A stretch of DNA of 11,445 nt from Pseudomonadota bacterium. Its GTDB lineage: Bacteria; Pseudomonadota; Gammaproteobacteria; Acidithiobacillales; Acidithiobacillaceae. Where the stretch lies: positions 1 to 11,445 of the forward strand of contig JAKAVW010000066.1 of assembly GCA_021827445.1 (NCBI GenBank). The letters run 5' to 3'. The notes under the pieces are model-generated. The model saw only the letters and a list, made by a program, of their open reading frames with translations. It searched no databases and was not told the origin of the DNA. Shown here one piece after another: positions 1 to 6,629 of the stretch. Both the position numbers and the translations under genes were made by a program. Position 1 is the stretch's first letter, and every line of letters begins with the position of its first letter.

Positions 1-1892
1 TGGTCGAGAATGGTACGCGAATCGATACGCGACGAAACCTGAAAGGCAATGCGGGTGGGGACGTTGGCCTTGATCAGGCCGGTGATTACATCCACCGAAG
101 GACGCTGGGTCGCCATAATCAGATGCAGCCCGGCAGCGCGTGCTTTCTGTGCCAAGCGGGTGATCAGGATTTCCACCTGTTTACCGACCACCATCATCAG
201 GTCCGCGAACTCATCAATGATCACCACGATAGCAGGCAGCACGCTCAGCGCGATGGGCTCGCCATCCATATCTTTATCCGGACCCGGCAGGGGGTGTTCC
301 GAAACCACCGCGGCTCGCACCTTCTGATTATATCCGGCGAGGTTGCGCACTCCGGCGAAGGCCATAAGCTTATAACGCCGTTCCATCTCCGCCACGCACC
401 AGCGCAGGGCATTCGCGGCCTCCTTCATATCCGTTACCACCGGCGCCAACAGGTGGGGAATACCCTCATAAATAGACAACTCCAGCATCTTGGGGTCGAC
501 CATAATCAGGCGGACTTCATCAGCGGTCGCCTTAAAGAGAATGCTGAGGATCATGGCATTGACGCCCACAGATTTGCCGGCGCCGGTGGTTCCGGCTACC
601 AGCAGATGGGGCATTTTCGCCAGATCGGCGGACACCGGCTGGCCGCCGATATCCTGACCCAGTGCCAGCGTTAGATGGCTTTTGCTCTGGGTAAAACTGT
701 GACTGGAAAGGACTTCGGAGAGATGCACCGTGCGCCGCTTGAGGTTAGGCACCTCAATACCCATGGTGGCCTTACCAGGAATGGCTTCCACCACGCGCAC
801 CCGCGCCGCCAGCACCCGCGAAAGATCTTTACTGAGACCGGCGATCTGGCTGACTTTGACTCCTGGTGCCGGCTCTATTTCAAAACGGGTAATCACTGGC
901 CCAGGATAGGCTGCCACCACGGTTGCCTGCACCCCGAAGTCGGCCAGCTTTTCTTCCAGCATGCGTGACTGCTGCGCCAACACTTCGGGCTGCAACTGGG
1001 AACTGGGGTCTTCCGCATCTGCCGGATCGAGCAAGGCAAGATCGGGAAGACCATCAGCGCGCGGCGGCCCTACGGGTGCGGGTAATGGTAGCTGTCGACT
1101 GCCTTTAACGACGGCCTGAGTCGACACTGTTCTGCGCTTTTTGGTGGAGAAGAAGCTTGGCACTGCTGCCGGAGATGTCTTTTGCACGGCAGGCGCAAGC
1201 GTCGTAATCAGCACAGGAGCTGCTTCTTGGGCGGCTATCCGCCGCCGCAAAAGCCAGCGCAGGCGCCGGTGTGGTCGTGGCAAAGAGAAATGCAGGGCGC
1301 GGATATGTGCCGCCATCGCGCGTGGTCCCAGACCGGTGAGCAGAAACACACCGAGAACAAACAGCGCCAGAAATAGCAATGCACTACCACCCACGCCAAT
1401 GAAAGGCTGAGTAAGGACACTGATTTCCTGACCGAGAATGCCGCCGGCGCCGGCGCCAGCAATGGGCCACCAGTCCGCAGGCCAAGTCAGCGCGAGGAAG
1501 CTGCTCAGACCCAGCGCGATGGCGACAGCCCCCAGAGGGGCCGTCCAGCGTCCCGGATACTGACGAAACCAGCGCCGCCACATCTGCCAGACCCACGCGC
1601 CCAGCGCCACAGGGAGGAGCCAGGCGATCATGCCAAAAATCTGTACCAGGAAATCAGCGAGATAGGCACCGGTTTCGCCACCCCAATTGTGCACCGGGCC
1701 GCCCTTACCACTATTAAACCAACTGGGATCGGCGGGGTGGAAACTGAGCAGGGACATCGCCATAAAGGCCACTGCCGCGATCAGCAGCAGCAGCAGCGCC
1801 TCGCGGCGCCATGGTTTGGCGCGCGGTAGTTGAACCGGCTTTGCAGGGGCAGGCCGGGAGCCTCGGGACGCATTACGGGCAGCAGAGCTCAT
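1..1892 (-). CDS. ftsK: DNA translocase FtsK, N-terminal 630 residues (gene continues past the left edge)
   Basis: FtsK/SpoIIIE family septal DNA pump: it anchors in the division septum and moves chromosome ends to the XerCD/dif site. The reading frame is open from 1892 to the window edge. Four hydrophobic segments lie at about residues 33-50, 80-100, 118-136 and 168-187. A short, variable Pro/Ala/Arg-rich linker (about 200-295) leads into the motor. The motor shows Walker A GTTGAGKS (434-441), Walker B VVIIDEFADLM (556-566) and the conserved segment MATQRPSVDVITGLIKAN (593-610). The linker is far shorter than the roughly 600-residue linker of E. coli FtsK, so this is a compact type. The rest of the motor and the DNA-reading gamma domain lie outside the window. 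The start is firm: an in-frame TAG lies four codons upstream, and no other ATG, GTG or TTG occurs before the first membrane helix. No Shine-Dalgarno precedes it. Confidence 0.96.
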   Translation of the reverse strand, partial: MSSAARNASRGSRPAPAKPVQLPRAKPWRREALLLLLIAAVAFMAMSLLSFHPADPSWFNSGKGGPVHNWGGETGAYLADFLVQIFGMIAWLLPVALGAWVWQMWRRWFRQYPGRWTAPLGAVAIALGLSSFLALTWPADWWPIAGAGAGGILGQEISVLTQPFIGVGGSALLFLALFVLGVFLLTGLGPRAMAAHIRALHFSLPRPHRRLRWLLRRRIAAQEAAPVLITTLAPAVQKTSPAAVPSFFSTKKRRTVSTQAVVKGSRQLPLPAPVGPPRADGLPDLALLDPADAEDPSSQLQPEVLAQQSRMLEEKLADFGVQATVVAAYPGPVITRFEIEPAPGVKVSQIAGLSKDLSRVLAARVRVVEAIPGKATMGIEVPNLKRRTVHLSEVLSSHSFTQSKSHLTLALGQDIGGQPVSADLAKMPHLLVAGTTGAGKSVGVNAMILSILFKATADEVRLIMVDPKMLELSIYEGIPHLLAPVVTDMKEAANALRWCVAEMERRYKLMAFAGVRNLAGYNQKVRAAVVSEHPLPGPDKDMDGEPIALSVLPAIVVIIDEFADLMMVVGKQVEILITRLAQKARAAGLHLIMATQRPSVDVITGLIKANVPTRIAFQVSSRIDSRTILD

Positions 1893-1898
1893 GTCGGC

Positions 1899-1927
1899 AC
1901 GCTAAACGACCCCTGCACGGGTGTCAA
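1899..1927 (-). promoter_or_regulatory. Predicted sigma70-type promoter of ftsK, giving a leaderless mRNA
   Basis: On the minus strand a perfect -35 TTGACA (1922-1927) is followed by exactly 17 bp and a -10 TAGCGT (1899-1904), which keeps the three most important -10 bases (T1, A2, T6). Counting the usual seven bases from the -10 places transcription start at 1892, the A of the ftsK ATG. No ribosome binding site could then exist, and none is seen. The -10 is weak, so this is a prediction. Confidence 0.55.
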
Positions 1928-2060
1928 GGAGATGCCGGGAAAGAAAGGCAAAGAAATGCTATTGTTAGCAGCTTCTAATGGATCAGATACAGGCGTTTAT
2001 TTCGCGGCACCCGATATCACCTCCCTGCGGGAGGCGAGGACAACAGCGCGGGAATGGTGT

Positions 2061-2088
2061 TAGACTTTCCGTCAGTAATTCGCATAAG
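2061..2088 (+). promoter_or_regulatory. Possible trxB promoter
   Basis: TAGACT (2061-2066, four of six matches to the -35 consensus), a 16-bp spacer and CATAAG (2083-2088, four of six matches to the -10) lie upstream of trxB. Transcription would start near 2095, leaving a leader of about 60 nt before the chosen start. Both boxes are imperfect and other placements are possible. Confidence 0.25.
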
Positions 2089-2153
2089 TCTGGACAGGTT
2101 CCGCCATGCGCGCAGCTTGTCCGATACCGTTCCATTCTGGCAGCGAGGTACCC

Positions 2154-3122
2154 ATGAGCGATCCGAAAAGTGTCATCGATGAAAAACATTGCCGCTTACT
2201 CATCCTGGGCTCCGGCCCCGGTGGTTATACGGCGGCTATTTACGCGGCACGCGCCAATCTGAGTCCGATACTGGTACAAGGCATGGAGCCCGGCGGCCAA
2301 CTGATGACAACCACGGACGTGGATAACTGGCCTGGTGCTGCAAACGGCATCATGGGTCCGGAACTCATGCAGGAACTGGAAAAACAGGCGCGCCGTTTTG
2401 ATACCGAGGTTTTGTTCGACCACATTCATACCGCAGACCTGAGCCAACGACCCTTTCGCCTCAGCGGGGACCAGCATTGTTATACCTGCGATGCGCTGAT
2501 TCTCGCTACCGGGGCATCTGCCAAGTACCTGGGTTTGCCCAGCGAAGATAAGTTTCGCGGCAAAGGCGTTTCCGCCTGTGCGACCTGCGACGGATTTTTC
2601 TATCGCGGGCAGGCAGTCGCCGTGGTCGGTGGCGGCAATACTGCAGTGGAAGAAGCTCTCTATCTCAGCAATATCGCCAGACATGTAACGGTCATCCACC
2701 GTCGCAACCGGTTCCGCGCCGAAAAAATTCTGCAGGACAAGCTGATGGCCAAGGAGAACGTCACCATTATCTGGGACCATTCTGTGGACGAGGTACTGGG
2801 TGACGACTCCGGGGTCACCGGCTTGCGGATTAAGCATGTAGAAAACGGCAGCACCCAGGACCTGACGCTGATGGGGGTGTTCATTGCCATCGGCCATCAG
2901 CCCAATACAGGCATCTTCAAGGGACAACTGAAGACGGACGAAGGGGGTTACCTGATTACCCGCGGCGGGCGCGACGGCATGGCAACAGCCACCAGCATTG
3001 AGGGTGTGTTTGCGGCGGGTGATGTACAGGATTATGTCTATCGCCAGGCAGTAACCAGCGCGGGCAGCGGTTGCATGGCGGCGCTGGACGCGGAGCGTTG
3101 GCTGGAGCAGCAAGAGGGCTAA
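2154..3122 (+). CDS. trxB: Thioredoxin-disulfide reductase
   Basis: Cytoplasmic FAD enzyme that reduces thioredoxin with NADPH. It is 322 residues from this start, against 321 in E. coli. Visible motifs: FAD-binding GSGPGGY (19-25), redox-active CATC (142-145), NADPH-binding GGGNTA (159-164), the NADPH phosphate-binding stretch HRRNRFRA (182-189), and the C-terminal FAD contact FAAGDVQD (287-293 region) followed by YRQAVTSAGSGCMAALDAER. The frame is also open from an ATG at 2106. I prefer 2154 because a GAGGT ribosome binding site (2145-2149) lies 4 nt before it and because the family begins a few residues before the LLILGSGP strand. The next gene starts 3 nt after the stop, so the two are co-transcribed. 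No key residue is missing. Confidence 0.97.
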   Translation: MSDPKSVIDEKHCRLLILGSGPGGYTAAIYAARANLSPILVQGMEPGGQLMTTTDVDNWPGAANGIMGPELMQELEKQARRFDTEVLFDHIHTADLSQRPFRLSGDQHCYTCDALILATGASAKYLGLPSEDKFRGKGVSACATCDGFFYRGQAVAVVGGGNTAVEEALYLSNIARHVTVIHRRNRFRAEKILQDKLMAKENVTIIWDHSVDEVLGDDSGVTGLRIKHVENGSTQDLTLMGVFIAIGHQPNTGIFKGQLKTDEGGYLITRGGRDGMATATSIEGVFAAGDVQDYVYRQAVTSAGSGCMAALDAERWLEQQEG

Positions 3123-3125
3123 AAT

Positions 3126-3719
3126 ATGGGGCGGCGGCGGCCAAATCAGCCGGAGAAGCAAGAGCCAGTGACCGATACAGCAGAAGCAGATTGCTTCCTG
3201 CGGGCGGTGGCCGATGTCCGGCCCCTGCCAGCCCCGCCGCCGCCCCCACGTCCTGCACCACCACCGCCCTTACCGCTACAACGGCACCAGGATGAGCTGG
3301 CCGTTCTCGAAGCGCTGGGCCACAGCCTGAACGGCGATGAAGTATTGGAATCCGGAGACGAGTGGCTTTATTTGCGGTCCGGGCTGTCTCCGGCTCTGCT
3401 ACGGGACTTGCGCCAGGGGCGGTTCCGGATTCAGGAGCGGCTCGATCTGCATGGCTGTACCGTAGAAGAGGCGCGCACTGAACTGTCGGTATTTTTGCGG
3501 GAAGCGCGACAATGGCGCTGGACGTGCGTCTGCGTCATCCATGGCAAAGGACTGGGATCCCCTGGTCGTATTCCCGTCCTGAAAAGACTGGTGGGTGGCT
3601 GGCTGATGCGTCACCAGGAAGTGCTGGCCTTTGCTCAGGCCCGCCCTGAAGAAGGGGGCAGCGGTGCATTGCGTGTTCTGCTGGGCTGGACTCGTCAGGA
3701 ACAACCAACCCGGCCATAG
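3126..3719 (+). CDS. Smr-domain protein (YdaL/SmrA-like), putative DNA endonuclease or nucleic-acid-binding protein
   Basis: This 197-residue protein carries a C-terminal Smr domain: LDLHG at 106-110, HGKG at 139-142, and the closing GGSGALRVLL strand at 177-186, a variant of the usual GTGAVYVLL. Smr domains of this stand-alone type nick DNA or RNA in the cases studied; the actual substrate here is unknown. The N-terminal half is a charged, disordered-looking tail with an unusually dense proline tract at about 34-50, including runs of five and four prolines. The start ATG follows the trxB stop by 3 nt, and a GAGGG ribosome binding site lies within the end of trxB (around 3114-3118), so translation is probably coupled. 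No functional link to TrxB is evident beyond the shared operon. Confidence 0.88.
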   Translation: MGRRRPNQPEKQEPVTDTAEADCFLRAVADVRPLPAPPPPPRPAPPPPLPLQRHQDELAVLEALGHSLNGDEVLESGDEWLYLRSGLSPALLRDLRQGRFRIQERLDLHGCTVEEARTELSVFLREARQWRWTCVCVIHGKGLGSPGRIPVLKRLVGGWLMRHQEVLAFAQARPEEGGSGALRVLLGWTRQEQPTRP

Positions 3720-3753
3720 TTTAATCCTATGATTTATCAAATAACTACTTGGA

Positions 3754-3769
3754 GTCCTTTTTCAAGGAC
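3754..3769. repeat. Short inverted repeat downstream of the Smr gene
   Basis: GTCCTT-TTTC-AAGGAC forms a 6-bp stem with a 4-nt loop, 34 nt after the Smr stop. No T-run follows on either strand, so it is at best a weak transcription barrier between the convergent Smr and merR genes. Confidence 0.3.
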
Positions 3770-3792
3770 GCCGGCATGGCATCGGACGCATC

Positions 3793-3828
3793 AAAAAAAT
3801 CCACGTTGCAGGGGGACTGGCTATCCCC
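3793..3828 (-). terminator. Possible terminator of merR
   Basis: On the minus strand a stem GGGGA/TCCCC (3824-3828 with 3812-3816) has its loop over the merR stop codon. Seven T's (3793-3799) follow about 12 nt after the stem. The gap between stem and T-run is longer than in a textbook intrinsic terminator, so efficiency is doubtful. Confidence 0.3.
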
Positions 3829-4267
3829 GCCGCTCCCAGCGCTCCCGAATAGGCATAGCATCCCCTGCGTCGGCCAGAGAGGCCAGAATCGGGCAATTTG
3901 CAACGGAGCCGTGACCGGGACAGCGCTCAGTCTGCTGCGCAAGGGCTGTGCGCATCCGTTGCAAATCAGCGATTTTGCAATCAATCTCGGCAAGTTTTTG
4001 CTCGGTGAGTGCTTTGACCTCACCCATATCATTCTCGGCACTGCTGCTGATGTCCAGCAACTCCTTCACCTCTGCCAGAGAAAAACCGAGATTCTGGGCA
4101 CGCCGGATAAAACGCAGACGAGCTTCCGCTTCGCCGTCATACAGACGATAGTTGGACTGGGTCCGCTGCACCGGCTGAATGAGTCCAATTCGCTCGTAGT
4201 AGCGCAAAGTCTCGGCGGCAAGCCCTGCTTCACGCGCCAAACGACCAATGGTCACTGGGGTTTCCAT
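3821..4267 (-). CDS. MerR-family, probably soft-metal-responsive transcriptional regulator
   Basis: This 148-residue protein has the full MerR layout. The winged helix-turn-helix starts TIGRLAREAGLAAETLRYYERIGL (6-29), the RF..RAQ.LGFSL segment is at 52-64, and a long dimerisation helix spans about 82-113. The C-terminal loop is CPGHGSVANC (116-125), followed by PILASL. The paired cysteines with eight residues between them match the spacing of mercury MerR and resemble the CueR metal loop. The residue aligned with MerR Cys82 or CueR Ser77 is Met81. An extra cysteine, Cys97, lies in the dimerisation helix. Metal sensing is inferred; which metal is unknown. The gene sits downstream of truD but has its own promoter. 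No efflux pump, reductase or metallochaperone is next to it, so it is an orphan regulator here. Confidence 0.9.
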   Translation of the reverse strand: METPVTIGRLAREAGLAAETLRYYERIGLIQPVQRTQSNYRLYDGEAEARLRFIRRAQNLGFSLAEVKELLDISSSAENDMGEVKALTEQKLAEIDCKIADLQRMRTALAQQTERCPGHGSVANCPILASLADAGDAMPIRERWERRG

Positions 4268-4291
4268 ACTATATCTCCCTCCTTATATAGT
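4268..4291 (-). promoter_or_regulatory. merR leader hairpin presenting the ribosome binding site in its loop
   Basis: The arms ACTATAT (4268-4274) and ATATAGT (4285-4291) are perfect reverse complements. The ten bases between them (4275-4284) read AAGGAGGGAG on the minus strand, a strong Shine-Dalgarno. The stem ends directly against the start codon at 4267 and begins where the predicted transcript starts, so almost the whole leader would be this one hairpin. Confidence 0.55.
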
Positions 4292-4298
4292 GCTTTTG

Positions 4299-4329
4299 AG
4301 CATACGTATACCCTTGAGTATAGTGTCCA
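4299..4329 (-). promoter_or_regulatory. MerR-type operator-promoter with 19-bp spacer (autoregulation)
   Basis: On the minus strand TGGACA (4324-4329, five of six -35 matches) and TATGCT (4299-4304, four of six -10 matches) are 19 bp apart. That long spacer is typical of promoters untwisted by MerR-family activators. A dyad TATAC-TCAAGG-GTATA (4307-4322) is centred within the spacer. An overlapping alternative, TTTACA-N20-TATACG (4331-4336 and 4305-4310), also exists but is not centred on the dyad. The site lies just beyond the truD stop and points only at merR. Confidence 0.6.
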
Positions 4330-4340
4330 TTGTAAAGCAT

Positions 4341-5429
4341 CTAGTCAACATAAAGGTCAAGCCTCTGTGCATCGGCCATCTCCTGCCCGAAAAGGCCCTC
4401 CACACAGCTCGTGGCGAAGACTCCGGCGGGGAGGAAAAAACTCAGGACAAGGATCTGTGCATCCTGCCAGTGGCTGGTCAGGTTCTCGGGGCGCGCGCGC
4501 AAGGGACGCCGGGCGGCATCCAGTCCCTGTTCCGCAAGGCGTTGTGCCCAGTGCAGGCCATCGTCTGCTGCACCAGCGATGATGAGTCCGGCACTCAGGG
4601 CCGATGTCTCTAGCGCCGCGGCGGCAGCGACCGGCGCCAGCCCACCACGGCCCGGCAGAGGGCCGGTAGGATGCAGGTCCCAGTCAGCGGCGCGCAACTG
4701 CAAATCCGTCAGATCATCGTCTTCCGCCAGAAAAATGCTGTGCGAGCCCGCCAGTTGCACGACTTCACCCGGCAGAATCTCCGTCCAGTTGGCTTGCCGC
4801 ACCCGCTCAGCGAGGACCTGGTTGAACAGAGCAGAGCGGGCAGCGGACCAGAGCAGGCCGCGCCGATGGCGATCTATACGCATCGGCTGTCCGGATAGCA
4901 GTCGTGCGGCCTCCTGCAAATTACGATGCCCGAAGCGCTGGGCGCCAAAATAGTTGGGGAACCCACTTTGCATGAGATGTTGCAAACGGGCGTCCCAGAG
5001 ACTGCGCTCTCCCGTGGTGGCGCGCAAAATGAGCTGGAAGTGATTGCCACGTAACACGCCCCGACGCAATTTACGGTCATGGCGGCTGATCTGCTGAAAG
5101 TGCAGGCTGTCGTCTTCCAGACTGGCCCAGTCCGGATCAGGCCCCGGCGTGGCTGGCACCGTAAAACTCTGCCGGGTAACGGCATGGCGATCCTTGAGAC
5201 CGGCAAAGCCCACATCGCGGACCGCCACCCCCGCGCAGCGCGCCAGGCGGTTGGCCACATCCTGGGTATTGAGGCCGCGCTTCTCCACCACCAGCCAGTG
5301 GTGGGCGCCCAAACCGGATGCGGTAAAGGGCAGCAGTTCCGTGACCTGAAAGTCTTCCGGAGTCTGTCGCAATTCGGCGCCGAGCAGACCGACCTCTGCG
5401 GGATAGATGCGCGGCGGACTTTCAGACAT
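4341..5429 (-). CDS. truD: tRNA pseudouridine(13) synthase TruD
   Basis: TruD isomerises uridine 13 of tRNA (tRNA-Glu in E. coli) to pseudouridine. The 362-residue protein shows the catalytic segment GFAGLKDRHAVTRQ (74-87), with Asp80 at the same position as the E. coli catalytic aspartate. The family signature FPNYFGAQRFG is at 157-167, and FFLPAGVFATSCVEGLF closes the C-terminus. Length is close to the E. coli protein (349). The start overlaps the end of ispF by 8 nt in the arrangement ATGTCTGA, so translation is probably coupled to ispF; no strong separate ribosome binding site is seen. The pairing ispD-ispF-truD is a well-known gammaproteobacterial order. Nothing essential is missing. Confidence 0.96.
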   Translation of the reverse strand: MSESPPRIYPAEVGLLGAELRQTPEDFQVTELLPFTASGLGAHHWLVVEKRGLNTQDVANRLARCAGVAVRDVGFAGLKDRHAVTRQSFTVPATPGPDPDWASLEDDSLHFQQISRHDRKLRRGVLRGNHFQLILRATTGERSLWDARLQHLMQSGFPNYFGAQRFGHRNLQEAARLLSGQPMRIDRHRRGLLWSAARSALFNQVLAERVRQANWTEILPGEVVQLAGSHSIFLAEDDDLTDLQLRAADWDLHPTGPLPGRGGLAPVAAAAALETSALSAGLIIAGAADDGLHWAQRLAEQGLDAARRPLRARPENLTSHWQDAQILVLSFFLPAGVFATSCVEGLFGQEMADAQRLDLYVD

Positions 5430-5901
5430 GCTGAATCAGAACGACGGCGTGGGCGGCAATGCCTTCACCCCGACCGGTATAGCCCAATTGCTCAGTAGTG
5501 GTTGCTTTGATGTTGACCGCATCGAGCTCCACGGCGAGGTCAGCAGCAATATGGGCGCGCATCTGCGGGATATGATCTGCCAATTTGGGACGCTGACAGA
5601 CGACGGTCGCGTCCACGTTACCTACCGAAAAACCTTTTTCCTGAATCAACAGGTGACAACGCCGAAGCAGGAGCCGGGAATCTGCACCCGCGAAACGGAC
5701 ATCGGCGTCGGGAAAATGGCGGCCGATATCGCCCAGGGCGGCCGCCCCCAGCAGCGCATCGCAAATGGCGTGAAGGAGCACATCGGCATCGGAGTGGCCA
5801 GCGAGGCCAAATTCGTAGGGGACCGTCACACCACCGAGAACAAGGGGTCTAGCCGTCACCAACGCATGTACGTCAAAACCATGACCAATGCGCAGTTGCA
5901 T
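5422..5901 (-). CDS. ispF: 2-C-methyl-D-erythritol 2,4-cyclodiphosphate synthase
   Basis: IspF closes CDP-methylerythritol 2-phosphate into the cyclic diphosphate in the MEP isoprenoid pathway. It forms a homotrimer with a metal ion at each active site. The 159-residue form begins MQLRIGHGFDVHA. The metal ligands Asp10, His12 and His44 correspond to Asp8, His10 and His42 of E. coli. HSDADVLLHA (36-45), DALLGAAALGDIG (48-60) and KATTTEQLGYTGRGEGI (132-148) are intact. The frame is open upstream to 5985, but family length and the GHGFDVH motif favour 5901. An ATG at 5916, overlapping the ispD stop, is the main alternative. The ispD stop is 4 nt before the chosen start and no clear Shine-Dalgarno is present, so reinitiation after ispD is likely. 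Confidence 0.96.
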   Translation of the reverse strand: MQLRIGHGFDVHALVTARPLVLGGVTVPYEFGLAGHSDADVLLHAICDALLGAAALGDIGRHFPDADVRFAGADSRLLLRRCHLLIQEKGFSVGNVDATVVCQRPKLADHIPQMRAHIAADLAVELDAVNIKATTTEQLGYTGRGEGIAAHAVVLIQHV

Positions 5902-5905
5902 AGGG

Positions 5906-6616
5906 TTATTCTTCATCACGAGTCGCAAGAATGGCGGCTGCCAACACAAGATCATCCTGCATGGTGACCTTGATATTGTCACCATGCCCGTGAATCAAAC
6001 GGGGGCGCCAGCCTTGCCACTCCATCGCCGAGGCCTCATCGGTGATCTGCAGATTCTGTCCGCGCGCCGCTTCCAGAGCAGCCAGCAAGGCACCGATGGG
6101 AAATGCCTGTGGTGTGAGAGCACGCCACAACCCCTCACGATCTACGGTGCCCAAGGAATGGTCATTCTCAGCGCGCTTCAGCGTATCGGCAACCGGTACG
6201 GCGAGAAGAGCACCCTGGGGCGAATGCGCCAGACTGTCGAGCAAAAGTAACAGATCTTCGCGACGCAGACAGGGCCGAGCGGCATCATGTACCAGCACCC
6301 AGTCGGACACCACTGCCCCCTGCCGCAGCAGGGCCTCCAGACCGAGGCGTACTGAATCCGCACGCAGAGCACCGCCGACGACAGGAGGCAGGAACGTCTC
6401 CTGCATGGGTCCCAGTAACTCCCGCCAGGCTCCTGTCGCAATATCCTCGCCCGGCAGAACCAACTGAATGCCAGCAACGCGCGGCTCCCGAAGGAAGGCC
6501 GCCAGGGTGTGGGCAATGACGGGACGACCGCGCAGCAGAACGTACTGCTTGGCCTGCGCCGCTCCAAACCGCTGTCCCCGCCCTCCCGCCGGGATCACCA
6601 CCCAGACGCGCTCCAT
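5906..6616 (-). CDS. ispD: 2-C-methyl-D-erythritol 4-phosphate cytidylyltransferase
   Basis: IspD couples CTP to methylerythritol 4-phosphate, the third step of the MEP pathway. The 236-residue protein has the nucleotide-binding start VVIPAGGRGQRFG (6-18, with Arg17), KQY at 23-25 (Lys23), VHDAARP (109-115), PVADTLK (141-147), LTPQAF (167-172), TDEASAME (192-199) and NIKVT (214-218, Lys216). The usual Pro before KQY is Ala here and the second Ala of the PAAG motif is Gly; both are mild changes, and the catalytic lysines and arginine are kept. It starts 4 nt after a perfect Shine-Dalgarno that includes the stop codon of the upstream gene. ispF follows 4 nt after its stop. Confidence 0.96.
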   Translation of the reverse strand: MERVWVVIPAGGRGQRFGAAQAKQYVLLRGRPVIAHTLAAFLREPRVAGIQLVLPGEDIATGAWRELLGPMQETFLPPVVGGALRADSVRLGLEALLRQGAVVSDWVLVHDAARPCLRREDLLLLLDSLAHSPQGALLAVPVADTLKRAENDHSLGTVDREGLWRALTPQAFPIGALLAALEAARGQNLQITDEASAMEWQGWRPRLIHGHGDNIKVTMQDDLVLAAAILATRDEE

Positions 6617-6620
6617 GTGA

Positions 6621-6629
6621 ACCTCCTTA
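6621..6629 (-). promoter_or_regulatory. Perfect 9-nt Shine-Dalgarno of ispD, fused to the upstream stop codon
   Basis: On the minus strand TAAGGAGGT is complementary to all nine bases of the 16S rRNA anti-Shine-Dalgarno (as in E. coli). Its first three bases are the TAA stop codon of the proline-rich protein gene. The ispD ATG follows after TCAC. The two genes are therefore contiguous without a single spare base, which points to coupled translation. Confidence 0.85.

Larger units (their letters stand above)
1893..2153. other. Divergent intergenic region between ftsK and trxB
   Basis: This 261-bp region holds the ftsK promoter near its left end and probably the trxB promoter near its right end. 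Two small inverted repeats are visible: TGCTA-TTGT-TAGCA at 1957-1970 and the GC-rich CCTCCC-TGC-GGGAGG at 2020-2034. Neither is followed by a T-run, so they do not look like terminators; they could be protein-binding or leader structures. I see no convincing small gene here. Confidence 0.6.

Noticed and set aside
1830..2063. 77-codon plus-strand open frame between ftsK and trxB
   Set aside because: It begins antisense to ftsK, crosses the ftsK promoter, and has no ribosome binding site or conserved features.
2196..3161. 321-codon minus-strand open frame opposite trxB
   Set aside because: It lies antisense to an unmistakable TrxB, has no recognisable motif, and its composition looks like a shadow of GC-rich codons.
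3720..3820. tRNA or other small RNA gene in the Smr-merR gap
   Set aside because: No cloverleaf or known RNA signature was found by eye; only short hairpins are present.
3749..4582. 277-codon plus-strand open frame across merR and the end of truD
   Set aside because: It spans two well-supported opposite-strand genes and a promoter region; the translation has no family features.
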